Numbered from the stretch's first letter, positions 35,941 through 48,981 are shown. The stretch: DNA of 64,000 nt from Xylogone sp. PMI_703 (GCA_021399445.1 JAJTUQ010000003.1:7378001-7442000), one strand, 5' to 3'. Numbers and translations: made by a program. The notes: generated by a model not told the origin, from the sequence alone.

Positions 35941-37777
35941 TTAATCGTCATCCTCAAAACCGTCTCCACGGACTCCTCGTCCAGCGGCTCCATAAGCAGG
36001 GTCAGTCCTGTTCGGCTTGCCCCTGATATCCTGCCATGTAGCACCGAATCGACGACCAGTACTAGCAAGTAGCCCTTCTTCCTCATCTGTTTCGGCGTCT
36101 CGGTCAAGTTCATTGAGATCTAGTTTAGGTGTGCGGAATAAGGAAGTGACGAACACCACCAAGAAGATCGCCAGAAATCCGAACTGTGCCCAGAAAGAGA
36201 TAAGCCCAAAAATAGGGAAGTTGACTGTGATCCGGTTGATGAAGGTTGATACAACGCTAGGCGTGCAAATGTCGCGAGCCACGGCGTTACCAGAGAGTTC
36301 GGTGCATGGCTTAATTAATTCGGGATGATTAGAGCAGTCGGGCTTTCCAAAAAGAAGAGCAGGCTGAGCGGTACAGAATCTTTGTGCACCGTAGATAGCA
36401 TATTGAGGTGCGACAATCATTGCAATCGCATAATTTATAGCAAGTATTATGAGTGCAAGCATTACTGTTGCTATGAGAAGAGCCTGGGGTGAGGTGTGTG
36501 ATTTGCGGATCTCAAAGATTCTGACCCATAGGAACCGAATACCGACAGCAGCTATACCTTTGACAGAGCTACTGAAGAAGAAAATGACAAGAAATGCCAT
36601 CAACACATAGTCGGTTGGGAATGCCTTCGATGACTGAACGAATATCCAATTAATTGGTTGGAATATATTGATTCTGATTGCTGTTAGCATAATATGAAAA
36701 GTAGGGCCATGCAGGTTCATACCTTCCCAGGATATAACCACAGTGTTGCTTGCAGATGGAATTCTTTGCCTTATCGATGCCAGTGATCAACATTGATACC
36801 CATACTAGAATAGCAATGATAAGGAGAAGTATTCCACCAATGAGTTGAATTGGTCGAAAGACAGCTGCAAGTTTTGCCCACGCTCTTACGATACGACTCT
36901 TCCCTTCACCCATGGCTTCGGCGGCGAGGCGCTCACGACGAACCAGAGTGCGCTCCTCTCTGACCAGAGCCTCCAGCTCTCGTTGGTCCTTGGCTGGCAT
37001 ATCACTGCGACCGGCATTTCGGCCTTCTATCTGTCTCTGCCTTTCTCGATTCGCCTCAAGAGCTGATGTTGTGTTTGCACGAAGCTGTGGAGCGCTGACT
37101 GCCGGAGCAGACTTAACAAAAGAGATCGGTAATAAAGCCAAACCGGCTCCAGAGTACAAGACGTAAAGTAGTGTCCCCAGCGTAATAAGCAGACCGAGGG
37201 CGAAGGTAAGAGCTCTTTCGCCATGATTCTCTGCTAGAAGTTGCTTGAAGTAGTCAAGATCAAAATGAGCACCTTTCCGATCCCTAGCAATAGGCACGAA
37301 AAATCCGACAAGGAATAGGATAATAACCAGGGCGACAAAAATCAGGGTGTATTTAAGCGCGCTAATAGACCTCTTGCTAATTGACTGTGATCCTTCCTCG
37401 GCTTCTACCTCATCATACTCTTCATAGAAGAAGTAGGTGAATGGTACGACAATGAGGCAGAGGACCGCATCCAAACTGTAAAGACTGTAGTACACAATCT
37501 TTAGAGTCAAAAGTATATGATTCACTTGACTTGGAGTCGCCCATTCCTTCTTGATTCCTAAACTAGAAGTCGTCGAACTCACAAGAGCAATATCCACGGG
37601 TAAAAGTAGCGCTGTCGCAAGTAATGAGGTGATAGTAAGTATGGCAACTATGGATACCAGTGGAGATCGATCACGCGGGGTTTGATATATGAAGGTAAAG
37701 ACCGCGGCTATGAATGCAACCAGCCCTAAAGCAACGGCATAAGAAATCCATATGAAAGCAGTTTGAACAGCAGCCAT
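35941..37777 (-). CDS. lysosomal/vacuolar cobalamin transporter, LMBD1 (LMBR1) family
   Basis: Minus-strand exons 37777-36723 and 36673-35941 give 595 residues; the 49-nt intron splits an Arg codon. The protein has about nine hydrophobic segments: five in the first 240 residues, starting [20 protein letters not shown], a charged cytoplasmic loop rich in Arg/Glu (about 245-320), and further helices around 325-350, 375-400, 415-440 and 500-525, then a soluble acidic tail. The order and conserved stretches ([32 protein letters not shown]) match LMBD1, which in humans supports export of vitamin B12 from lysosomes. Most fungi make little use of cobalamin, so the physiological substrate here is open. 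The first ATG of the frame was used. The gene is divergent from CFT1 with 383 bp between starts. Confidence 0.88.
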
Positions 37778-38160
37778 GGTGCCGCGCAATTCCCTTGCTT
37801 AGGGTGTGTTCTAGAGATCTAGAATTATTAGCAGCGATCCTTGATAAAGGAGATTTAGCTATAAATAAAATCAATAAGCCATACCTGATTGTATCTGCAA
37901 ATCCAGGGATATTATGTTGAAGAAAGAGCAAGCCCTACATAGATATTGCATGATAAGGGCATCCAGATGTTGACGTAGTATCGATGATGTTAGTCGATAT
38001 CCTGCTTCAGGAAGCGGGCTGTGGCCCGTGCGCATAGAGCTCCATAACCCCTGCAATTATTATTCCAGACTTGACCTTTGGTCGCAAGACAACAACAATT
38101 TGGTTTCCTGGAGCATGTTCCTTCCAATTCACCACCGCTGATGTTTTCACAAAAGCCACA
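37778..38160. other. bidirectional promoter region, LMBD1 / CFT1
   Basis: 383 bp separate two divergent start codons, so both promoters must share it. It contains an inverted repeat TTCTAGA-GA-TCTAGAA at 37809-37824. No gene is seen. Confidence 0.6.
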
Positions 38161-41100
38161 ATGCAATGCTATACGGAGCTGACTCCGCCAACAGCTGTTA
38201 CACACGCAATAAGCCTATCTTTTGTGTCTGCCAAAGCAAATAACCTAGTTGTCGCAAAATCCTCCTTACTTCAGATCTTCACAACGAAATCAATCACCCA
38301 GGAGCTTGATAGTGCGAAAGAAGAGGAGATATCTGCGAAGGAAAATGGACCTACGGATCCGCGAATCAACGATGATGAGGGGCTTGAAGCGTCTTTTCTG
38401 GGAGCAGATTCCGTGCTGTTGAAAGCGGGGGAGAGAAATAGTACAAAGCTTGTGTTAATTGCGGAGTACCAGCTATCAGGCACAATCACATCGCTAGGGC
38501 GAGTTAAGACTGTTGGATCTAAATCAGGAGGTGAAACTTTGATCATTGGATCTAAAGATGCTAAGCTCAGTCTTGTGGAATGGGATCCTCAGCGGCAAAG
38601 CTTGTCAACTGTTTCAATTCATTATTATGAACAGGACGAGCTCCAAGGAAGCCCTTGGACGCCGCGATTAGCAGATTCCGTCAACTATTTGGCTGTCGAT
38701 CCTGGAAGTAGATGTGCAGCTCTCAAATTTGGAGCCAGAAACCTCGCGATTCTGCCCTTTAAACAAGGTGACGAAGATGTGAACATGGAAGATGACTGGG
38801 ATGAGGATTTGGATGGCCCTCGACCCGCGGTAGATGCTCCTGCAAAACTGACGAACGGAAATGGCAATGTGGAGGAAACCCCCTACGGATCTTCTTTTGT
38901 CTTGAGACTACTATCTCTGGATCCTGGTTTAATTCATCCCATACACCTTGCTTTCCTTCATGAATACCGAGAGCCAACTTTTGGCATTCTTTCATCAACA
39001 TTATCGCCCTCTTCATCATTGTTATTTGAGCGCAAGGATCACCTAACATATATGGTATTCACACTTGATTTACATCAACGAGCGTCAACGACAATTCTAT
39101 CCGTCACAAACCTTCCATATGATCTCTACCGCGTTATCCCACTACCCCCTCCCGTAGGAGGTGCTCTTCTTGTGGGGATCAATGAGCTTATCCATGTTGA
39201 CCAAGCCGGAAAAGCCAACGGTGTAGGCGTTAACACCTTTGCGAAGCAGTGTACTTCGTTTGGTCTCCATGACCAATCCGAACTTGAAATGCGGCTAGAA
39301 GGCTGTACTATTGAGCAACTATCTATTGAAAATGGTGAAATGCTCATAATACTGTATACAGGAGAGCTTGCCATTCTCAGCTTCCGCATGGATGGAAGGT
39401 CTGTGTCTGGATTGAGCGTACGGAGAGTAGCCCATGATGTAGGAGGTGCAATCCTTCCTACTGGTGTGTCTTGCACTACCCCTTTAGGATCAGAGACACT
39501 TTTTCTAGGAAGTGAAGAAGCGGATTCGGTAGTCCTTGGGTGGAGCCGCAAGCTCAGTCAACTCACGCGGAAAAAATCTCGAGTCGAAACAGAAGGCATG
39601 GAAGATGCTTCCGAAGAGGAATTTGATGACGACGAAGACGATGATTTATATGGCGATGGGCCCTCTGAGCCTCGAGTCGCTGCCAACGGCGCCACCTCAG
39701 ATGCGGAGAATAGTAAATCTGGTGACTATACATTTCGAATACACGATTCTATGCTGAATATTGCATCTCTGAGAGATGTAACCTTTGGGAAACCGGCATT
39801 CCCTCCAGATACAGAAGAACAAAAGAATGCCGAAGGTACGACAAGTGAGCTTGAGATCGTTGGTGCTACAGGAGGAGATCTCACCGGTTCGCTCGCAATA
39901 TTGCATAGAGAAGTACACCCTAAAATTATCGGTAGGTTTGAGTTCCCAGAAGCGCGAGGGATATGGACAATAAGTGCAAAAAAACCGAGTCCTACAGGTC
40001 TTCAACCTAGCAAAACTAAGACCGAGAGTGGCGATTATCAGATCGATGCCCAGTATGATAAGTTTATGATTGTTTCCAAAGCATCAACAGACTCTAATGA
40101 AGTATCCGATGTCTACGCTTTAACTTCAGCTGGCTTTGAAGCGTTGACGGGAACGGAGTTTGAACCTGCTGCTGGCTCAACAATTGAGGCAGGCACTCTT
40201 GGTGGTGGTATGCGCATAATCCAAGTTTTAAAATCAGAAGTACGAAGCTATGATGGCGGTGAGTATTCCCTATTTCCTTTTATGCCTCGAGTTCTAGGCT
40301 GTCCTGTCATTCTGTTGCATGGTATTGTTGGTGGACCTGGTAACATCTTTTCGCGGGCCTTGCCAGCTTTCGGGGCCGCTATGTGGAAATATATAATGTC
40401 CTATAGCAATAATCAAAGCCACTTATCACCATCTATGAATCTGTCTTGTGCCTTCCACCATTAGCATGTATCATCCTCAATTATAGCTATGATAAATTGT
40501 GTCTAAGTGCTGACGGAAACCCTCGATAAAAACAGATTTTGGACTAGCCCAGATACTGCCCATGTTCGATGAAGAAACGCAAGCAGAGCCGAAGATAGTT
40601 GGTGCCAGCCTAGCAGATCCCTTCATACTCCTTATAAGAGATGATTCCAGTGTATTTGTTGCCAAATGTGACGATAACAATGAGCTTGAAGAACTAGAGA
40701 AAGAGGATGAGACTCTTTTATCAAAAAATTGGCTTACTGGCTGCCTGTATGTTGATACAATGGGTGTGTTCAAGTCAGCGGACAAAGCTCAAAAGGCTGG
40801 GGAAAATGTGATGACGTTTCTATTAGACGCTACTGGTGCTCTATATGTATGTCACTTGTACAGCTTTGACGCCAGTATTCGCTGACAAACCTAGATATAT
40901 TCACTTCCTGACCTATCGAAGCCGGTCTATGTTGCTGAAGGACTTTGCTATGCACCGCCACTTCTCCTTGCTGAATATACAGGAAGAAAGTCTACAGCTC
41001 GAGAGACCTTCACTGAGATATTAGTTGCGGACCTTGGGGATACAGTCTCGAAATCTCCTTACCTAATAGTAAGTGCCTAGTTTTCAGTTGCGCTTACAGA

Positions 41101-42943
41101 CACTGACTGCCCCAGGTTCGCACAGCTAATGATGACCTTACAATATACGAGCCGTTTAGGACAGACTCAGCTGAATCTCCGGCGGCACTCTCTGCTGCTC
41201 TACGCTTTGCTAAAGTCTCTAATCCACACCTAGCTTTAAATCCCATATCGGCTGGGTTGAACGGAGATGAAGCAGATTCATCTAGGGATTATCCTATGCG
41301 GGTCATTGAAAACCTAGGCGGCTATAGCGCCGCCTTCCTTCCTGGTGCCTCTCCAAGCTTTATTCTCAAAAGCTCGAAGAGCCTACCAAGAGTGATAGGT
41401 ATTCGAGGCACTGGAGTACGTGGTATGAGCAGCTTTCATACTGAGGGCTGCAATCGGGGATTTATCTATGCAGATAATGAAGGCATAGCCCGAGTCTCGC
41501 AGCTGCCTCCTGGCTGCAATTTCACAGATCTAGGAGTCTCCTGCAAAAAGGTTGATTTCAGAGAGTCAATACATGGCATTGCCTACCACCCGCCCATGGA
41601 GTCCTATGTGATTGGTACTAGCACCAAAACCGCATTCGACCTGCCAAAAGACGACGATCACCATCGAGAATGGCAGAAAGAGGATATTCAGTTCAGACCA
41701 ACGACGGAACAAGGCTATCTTAAATTAATAAGTCCAGTAACCTGGGAAGCAATAGATACCATTGAACTGGAGCAATTCGAGATGGTGATGTGCGTTAAGA
41801 CACTCAACCTTGAAGTATCAGAAGAGACACATGAGCGAAAGCAGCTGATCACCGTGGGAACGGCCATATCAAGAGGTGAAGACTTACCGATCAAGGGTCG
41901 CATATATGTGTACGACATCGTAACCGTGGTACCAGAGCAAGATCGCCCAGAGACAAATAAGAAGCTGAAGCTGATCGCAAAGGAAGAAGTACCTCGAGGT
42001 GCGATAACGGGCATCTCTGAGATCGGTACTCAAGGGTTCATGATTGTGGCCCAGGGCCAGAAATGTATGGTACGAGGATTGAAAGAAGATGGGACGCTTC
42101 TTCCAGTTGCATTCATGGATATGAACTGCTACGTGACGGCGGTCAAGGAGCTTCGTGGAACAGGTCTCTGTGTTCTGGCCGATGCGGTCAAGGGACTCTG
42201 GTTCACAGGATACACAGAAGAGCCGTACAAGATGCTTCTTTTCGGAAAGACAGCTAATAACATGGAGGTCATGACCGCGGAATTACTTCCAGATGGCCGA
42301 GAGTTATACATTGTAGCCGCAGACGCAGACTGCAACCTCCATATCCTCCAATACGATCCTGAGCGTAAGTTCTCCCTCTCTCCTTTCCTCCACGATTCTC
42401 ACTCCTTTAAAATACCAAAACTAACACTCAAACCCCCTAAAAACAGACCCCAAATCCCTCCACGGCCACCTCCTCCTCCACCGCACATCCTTCTCCCTCG
42501 GCGCCCACCTCCCCACGACAATGACCCTCCTCCCACGAACATCCCCCGCCTCCAGCACATCTTCCCTTCTCCTCCCATCCGACGTCCAAGCTCAATCCCA
42601 ATCCCAATCCCCGCACCAAATCCTCCTCACCACCCGCACAGGCTCCCTCGCCCTCCTGACCCCTCTCTCAGAATCCCAGTACCGCCGCCTCGGAACGCTG
42701 ACTTCCCACCTCACCAACACGCTCTCGCACGCCTGTGGCCTGAATCCGCGCGCGTACCGTACCGATCGCGATGCGCCTGAGGCGATGGTCGGCGGGAGAC
42801 AGGTGGTTGATGGGGATGTGTTGAGAAGGTGGATGGAGTTGGGGACGCAGCGACGGAGTGAGGTTGCGGGACGGGTTGGAGTTGATGGGGAGGAAGTTAG
42901 GGAGGAGTTGGTGTGGTTGAGGAGTGGGTTGTTGTATTTCTAA
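38161..42943 (+). CDS. cft1: cleavage and polyadenylation specificity factor subunit Cft1 (CPSF160)
   Basis: Exons 38161-40258, 40536-40846, 40895-41068, 41116-42364 and 42447-42943 give 1442 residues, the normal size. Cft1/CPSF160 is the scaffold of the polyadenylation-signal recognition module that binds AAUAAA and directs 3'-end cleavage. The start MQCYTELTPPTAVTHAISL is characteristic. The N-terminal MMS1-type beta-propeller region carries an acidic insert EEEFDDDEDDDLYGDG near 490. The C-terminal CPSF-A part includes LPRVIGIRGTGVRGMSSFHT, GRIYVYDIV, LLFGKTANNMEVMTAELL and DADCNLHILQYDPE, then HPKSLHGHLLL over the last junction. Introns are 277, 48, 47 and 82 nt with canonical ends. Exon 5 is unusually C-rich compared with the rest of the gene. 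The long first intron contains a short open stretch in frame before a stop. Confidence 0.95.
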
Positions 42944-43702
42944 CTCACTCTTTCTTCATCTTTTCGACTCTTAGGATTTGGTTTCTTTTTTTAAGAAAGA
43001 ATATGTGTGGTGGAAGGATGAATGAGATTGTAAGGGGGTATGGAAAAGATGAACGAGGAGGTAAAGTAGGAGAAATTTGTATGCTACTAGGAATTAAATA
43101 AATAAACGTAGGGAAATGGAATAACTGGCTTTTCTTTTGCATTTTTGATTCTATTGATACTAATTGGACTTGTCACTGCGCTTGATATATGTGTTATTCA
43201 ACGCTGGGAAGAGAGTAATATTGAGAAGCTAGACCGTAGCCCCAAAGAGTCTTCCGATTCATCTCTATATGCTAAACGTTCATACTGCAATGTTCCCGTC
43301 CCTTCCGTTTCGTATAGGGAGAGAGAAGGGCTGAAGAGCCTTAAAAAAGGAGAAAGGAGAAATCTCTCCTGTCCCGTTGCGAAACACATCCCAACCATTT
43401 CATCCCATCCCGTTTCCAAGGGTCCTTTATTTATAGGTGGCCCTAGCCTATTTCATCCCGTGTTTGCTCCTCGAAAACATGAAAAAAAAAGAAAGAAAAT
43501 TCGTAAGGATAATATTGGTAGTAGTACAACATCCGCTGGAAACTAAGCAGAGTTCGTCGCGGAGAAGAGGCAAGGAAAGCATAAAACGCTGGTTTTCAGT
43601 TTGTCTATAAAGGGTAAATATGAAATGAAGCCTCCCGATCTGGTGCGAGTTGTGCGATGGAAAGAAGAAGTTGCTGTAGACGAAGTCGATTCGAATGTTG
43701 AT
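42944..43702. other. convergent intergenic region, CFT1 / Pal1-like
   Basis: 3' flanks of two convergent genes, AT- and purine-rich. No gene is recognised. Confidence 0.6.
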
Positions 43703-45109
43703 CTAATCAGTGTGCCTTCCCAGTCGTCTTATACTTCCAAATCGTCGCTTCAATCCTTCACCAACTCTGACCGACGTAGAACGGCGCACATTGCCATTAT
43801 CTGCGGCGGTACTAGGGGTTGCTGCCAAACTAGAGCTTCGCCTACGAGACTTGTTGGTATCTAGGAGCTCGATACCCTCCATGCCAGCGCATTGCTTCCC
43901 TTGCTTGCTCTCCTTTAGCGCACGTTCAATGGAGAAGGACGGTTCGCCTTTGCCCTTGAGGTCATCTGGGTGGTATTGCTGTGACGAAACGTTAGTGTGT
44001 CTGATCTGAAATATGGTCCATTGCATTTGTAATTCTTATGCTACGTACCTGACCTTCCCAGCGCTTGTAGGCACCACCTCCAGCGGTTGGATCTCTCATC
44101 ATGTCAATTCCTTCCTCGTAGTCCATGACATTTCCATCCATGCCTACGGCACCACTTGGAATGATAGCTGTGCCCTGCAATGGGACGTGCTTGTCCAATG
44201 CATCTCTGATGAACTCTTTTGGTGTCGCTTTGAGCGTCTCCCGATTGGTGCCCATTGTAGCAGCCACGGGAGAGCTGTTGTAGCTGGTGTTACGCGCAAG
44301 TAAGGTAGCATCGTAAGGGCCTTCGTGGTGATACGCTACGCCCATGCTGTCATCGAGGGCATCGATCGTATCGGCACCTGGACGGTGCTTTCTTCTCAGG
44401 TGTGGGGCACGGTGGGCCATCTTTGCTTCCTGACGCAAGATATCGAGAGGTCGATGAGAGACGTCACCGGGGAATCGTTCTCCAAGTGAGCTTCCTCTTC
44501 GCCGATGATCGCGTTCACGGACAGGAGGTAGGGACAATGAAGCTGAAGAAGTCTGGCGTGTGTGTGAAGATCTGGTGGGAGTAGAAGGAGCGCCGCTATG
44601 GCTGCTGCGATAAGCCTGCGAGAATGGATTGGAAGGATGGAAGTCTGATTCGCGAGGACTGGCCGAATTGGGTGGAGTGGGATATCGCGCGCTGTTTCTC
44701 GATGGATTGGATGGAGTTTTGGGAATTTCCGAACGGTTGCCTGTTATGAAAGGGTCGGGTGACGGTGATGGAGATGGTTCAGGTGAAGGTCTGAAGTGAG
44801 TGCCAGGACCATCTTCTTGGTGCGGCTCGGGGGCAGTGAGAGGGTCGAGAATATATTTCTGCGCCTGGAAGATTGCAAGCAGCAAGCATCTTGGTCAGCG
44901 TGCGGTCTGGCAGTGAGCAAAAACAGGGCAGCATAAAGAATTGGGAAGAGCTGATAGACAGAAATGACGACAGTGATGGTCGCGGAGGAAGGATTCCTTG
45001 GAGGGACCCAGCACGGACACGAGCACGGGCGCTGATTGGGCGCCGAGGGGCTTAATCAGCAAAACCTGGAAGAACTCACCCAGAGCTTGTCTTCGGATGG
45101 GGCAGGCAT
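43703..45109 (-). CDS. Pal1-family cell morphology protein
   Basis: Minus-strand exons 45109-45080, 44864-44049 and 43978-43703 give 373 residues. A 10-codon first exon (MPAPSEDKLW) joins in phase 0 to AQKYILDPLTAPEP. A Pro/Ser-rich disordered region follows (about 25-150). The conserved core (about 165-280) includes RRKHRPGADTIDALDD, GVAYHHEGPYDATLLARN, VAATMGTNRETLKATPKEFI, DALDKHVPLQGTAIIPSG and AYKRWEGQQYHPDDLKGKGE. These match the Pal1 domain; S. pombe Pal1 is a membrane-associated protein at growing ends and the division site that maintains the cylindrical shape. The tail is basic and Ser-rich (RRRSSSLAATPST), ending in a Gly/Arg run. The mechanism in filamentous fungi is not settled. 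Confidence 0.8.
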
Positions 45110-47709
45110 GTTGGCTTGCCCTGATACGGCCTGGGTTGTCGCTGGAGTAGTAACGGGCCGTGCAGGCGTCGCAGGTGGATGCAGTAATTGGTACGAGAAA
45201 TGATACTTTTGGATGGAGCGTCGTCACTGCGAAAGTAGAGTAGGAGAAGAGGGAAGGAAAGATGGGGAGACAGGGAGGAAATAGAAGAGTCAGAAATCCG
45301 AGTCAGAGTCAGAGGGTCTGTCTGGCTACTGTTCGTCCTTTAAGGCTGCTGCGGAGGGAAAGCGGCGGACGCTGGTGCCTGAGGACCGCAAGAAGCAGGT
45401 CCTAGTTACTGTACCGGCAGGTCGGCGCACATCACGCGCGTCCACCAGGTCAACAGATCCGTCTGATGGGCTGTTCAACCGTTCCCAAGGGTCCAGCCCC
45501 CAGGGGCAAATCGGCGTTGACGGATTTGGCGGCTTGACGGCTTTCTCAACCTGCAGCCTCCATCCAGACGAGCCTGATTGAGCCCGATTCAGTTGGCTGC
45601 AGTCATGGGGCGCAGGCACGACTCTTTTTGCTGTGGGTTTGCTGTATGCGTACTTTAGTATGCTGTGTGCTCTATGGCACGGCACTGGCCTGCATCATGC
45701 AGGACGGTACTTAGTTTGCGGTTACATATACGCGTAGCATACAATGTGGTTGGCTTTCAATCACCCCGGCAATTGCTGCTCTTCTTACCAGTGAGAACTC
45801 AAAGCCATCTCAGCGGTACCTAGTTCCACACATTTGTACCATATCATACTGTGGTACTCAGCATGCCACGGCCCTCTACCTTCAACATGACGTTCACAGC
45901 CCCAATGATATGACCTATCTCCTTATGAATGAACAGGTTCGGTCATTACGCGTACCCAAGCATCCCAAGTCTCGTAGCTCCTCGGGGACCTGGACCTGGA
46001 CCACTGCCGTTGCGTATCCGGGACTCGCCTTTCCAGCAGCCTGCCCCACCGCTCGAGTCCCTGCAGAATGAGGTCAGTCAGCCATGGTGGGCACTGGCAC
46101 GTTCGATAGATCTAGATCTCTCTCGCCGAGCGTCTCCGTCTTTGCGTACCATTGAGCTCGTTTTGAGCTGTGGACTATGTGCATCATGTTATTGTTTGTA
46201 CTCAATTGTCTGTATGGCAGTGGTTTTGAAGCGTATTGTATGTTGAATAGCTTTGGTTGGTCTAGGTAACAATCGAAACCATGGTACCGGAAACCTGGTT
46301 GCCTATATCTCGATTCTAACACTCCCGTACATCTTGTGCGCCTGTGAGTGTAACACTACAAATAATCCAGATTTACGAGTATCTCGTCCGGAAAGGCTTG
46401 GTTCTTGAGCTTATGGGAAACTGGAGGAGATGGTGAAAACGCGGAAGATGCTGAAGGAGCCAGCCGAACTACCGTATGTCTCTTGTCTCTTACTGCTGAA
46501 TCTAAATCATTTCTAGCGGTTCCTCTGCTGCTTATTAGGAGTATAGTATTGGTCCTGGAGAATTGCAGGATCAAGATAATGATGTCTTGCAGCGAATTCA
46601 TTGTCTGGAATGCACACATATTGCGCGGGCTGATGACGGTTGCTCTGATAAGTGGGAATTTGATGAGCGGGACCTGGTCAATAGAGCCGCGGTGTTGAAT
46701 GCTTATCGTCAACACAGACTGAAAGTTGAGGCTGGTAAAGTAACTCTGTGGTTCGCAGGCCATATGGTAATGGGACCGTTACTGCAGCGGGAGTTGAGCC
46801 ACCGATACATCATCGATAACACTCCAAAGTGGATAGATCAATATGGTCCGGGGCGCCTTTGGTTTGAGGGAATTATAATCAGGGCACGGCCGTGGTGAAA
46901 ATGTTAGATGGCCAATGATGAGAGGGCAGTATCGGATTGCCGGATACATCTGAGAGCTTTCTCATCTCCGTAAGGTAGAGATTGAATGATATCATCCACA
47001 GATGCTCATCTCGCAAAGGCGCCGTAAGAGGTATTCCCACATTGATAGTTCAAAGGTCTTTTCGTGATTCCGTATCTCGTTCATAAAACAATAAGCAATC
47101 ATCTCACCACTCTCAACCACCATTGTCTTCCTCTGCGGCTGCGATGTGTAAATCCATTGGAGTTGACGTTTGGCTCGAGTCCCTGCGATACGAAGGATTG
47201 TGATTATGACGCCTGCTATTACCAAGCTCAGTAGTAATCTGGAACAAACGGAAATTGAATGAGATATTGTACAGCACTTGAAGAGGATGTCATAAAAGCG
47301 GGTACCAGAAGGACTGATCATTTTCAAGCCTGCTGCTAGATGACATCGTGTGCATGCAAAAATAGAAGCGGGAAGTCCGGGCTGGGTCTTGAAATCCTCC
47401 GAAGAAGCCGCCAGCAGCCTTTCCAGATGATCTCTGCGGCCGCAGCTCTAGGCTTTCATGCCTGAGGATCGCCAAGCGATAACCTAATGCTGTGCTTCCC
47501 AGCTTCTTGGCAGGAGACACCGCCAGCCTTGCATGCCTTGCCAGCTATTTGCTTGCCAACGTCCATCTTCAGCTAAGGCTGGCCCAAATTGGAAAGTTTA
47601 CAAAGTGGTTTTGATACTGGCCTTCTGCTAGAACCAACCACACTTACCCAATTATTATTCATATCTGCATTTCAATTTGCACCAGTGAGAATAATGGATC
47701 TGCATAGCT
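45110..47709. other. gene-poor region between the Pal1-like and USB1 genes
   Basis: About 2.6 kb. It contains the Pal1-like promoter, an AGATCTAGATCT palindrome at 46108-46119, a doubtful spliced candidate on + ending at 46898, and a weak minus-strand frame with one hydrophobic stretch (46992-47321). No known family is recognised in it. Confidence 0.45.
46539..46898 (+). CDS. possible last exon of an unrecognised or decayed gene
   Basis: A 119-codon open stretch follows a canonical ttattag acceptor and ends in TGA. It starts EYSIGPGELQDQDNDVLQRI and contains a Cys pair (HCLECTH) and a Trp-rich end (PKWIDQYGPGRLWFEG). It joins in phase 0 to an upstream stretch ending at 46473 (donor gtatgt), which reads SLWETGGDGENAEDAEG. 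Further upstream, an acceptor before 46255 and a gtacat donor at about 46322 would extend it in frame. The composition is like a real protein, but I cannot find a convincing start exon or a family. It may be a small species-restricted gene or a remnant. Confidence 0.3.
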   Translation, partial: EYSIGPGELQDQDNDVLQRIHCLECTHIARADDGCSDKWEFDERDLVNRAAVLNAYRQHRLKVEAGKVTLWFAGHMVMGPLLQRELSHRYIIDNTPKWIDQYGPGRLWFEGIIIRARPW

Positions 47710-48981
47710 ATGGGTCTAGTTGATTATGCCTCTTCAGAAGAAGACGAGGACCAGGACAAGAATGGGGGGTTAGCAGTGGCGGCAACAAACGCAACTACCA
47801 CTACCACATTAAAACGAAAGCGTGAGGAACAAGATGAAAGGGAAAACATAAAGAAAGAAAAAGATGTAAGCTCATCGCATCTGCCTCCTCTACCACCACG
47901 TTTCCGAGATCTCTACGCAACCGCAACCAAGCTCAGCGCTGGAGATGATCCCAGCTTGCACGGAGGCAGAAAAAGAACAATACCACATATCCAGGGTAAC
48001 TGGCCCACGCATCTATATATTGAATGCAAGTTTTCCATTCTCTTTGTTCATTTATCAAACTTTACTTTCTCAATGATCGAGTTGTAACTTCCTATTCCAC
48101 TCCACCACGAACTAACTTCTACCAGGGTTTCCGTCATCAGCCGAGTACAGCCTCCTCAACGGGCTCATCTCAGCCTTGCAGGCCGCCATTCCTGCACTTC
48201 CTCTCAAAGATGATACTGTCTCTACTGCCATTCACTCTTTCCTGACCAGCGACCTTGGGGCTCCTCTACCTCTTCACATCAGCCTCTCCCGCTCGCTCGG
48301 TCTCTTAACAGAGCAAAAAGACGCTTTTCTATCCTCTCTCCAAAATGCAATAAAATCCTCCCGCATTAGACCGTAAGTTTACCCCGTTACTGCTCCCATC
48401 TATTCTTCTGTTTCCCCTTTAACTAGTAGATCACATGATGGTAATATTGCCCTTGTCTCAGATTCGACGTCTTCTTCACAGGCCTCGATTGGGTCCCCAA
48501 TTTTGAGAAAACACGCTGGTTCCTAGTCCTACGCGCTCGGCGTCCTATAGCAGATGAACTGAACAAGCTTCTCCACGTGTGTAATTCCGTTGCGAGGGAG
48601 TATGGTCAGCCGCTGTTGTATACCGAGACTAGATCTGGCACGTCGCATGCTGCCGCTGCAAATGTCCGAGGAGAGGCCTCTGGTTCGAATGGAAGGCTCT
48701 CTAAGCGCAATGGCGCTCGCGGGAAGGCCACTGATTACTGGGAAGATATGGTTGATGTTTCCGATGCGTTCCATGTTAGTATTGCTTGGACGCTAGAGAA
48801 GCCTTCTGAGGAAGTTATCGAACGGACAAAGGAGGTACAGGAGAGCGCTGATTTTGAAGAAGTGAGGAAGGCGACCAAGATCAAGACCGAGGAGATTAAG
48901 GCTAAGATTGGGAATGTGGTTACCAGCATCGGATTACCGTCACTTAGGGCGAGCGTCAACGGCGGATTATTTGGTATATGA
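47710..48981 (+). CDS. usb1: U6 snRNA phosphodiesterase Usb1
   Basis: Exons 47710-48025, 48126-48372 and 48462-48981 give 360 residues. Usb1 is a 2H-family 3'-5' exoribonuclease that trims the U6 snRNA tail and leaves a protective end, in the nucleus. Both active-site motifs of the fold are present: HISLS at about residue 156 and HVSIA at about 292. The characteristic fold entry is [20 protein letters not shown], formed across the first junction, and [20 protein letters not shown] follows the second. The first intron uses a GC donor (gcaagt) with a normal AG acceptor; no GT alternative keeps the frame. An acidic stretch and a Lys/Arg cluster (KRKREE) lie near the N terminus. Confidence 0.92.

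Noticed and set aside
46992..47321. About 109-codon minus-strand frame with one hydrophobic stretch (LLLSLVIAGVIITILRI)
   Set aside because: No family match, no convincing promoter, and splicing attempts upstream introduce a stop; kept only as part of the gap description.
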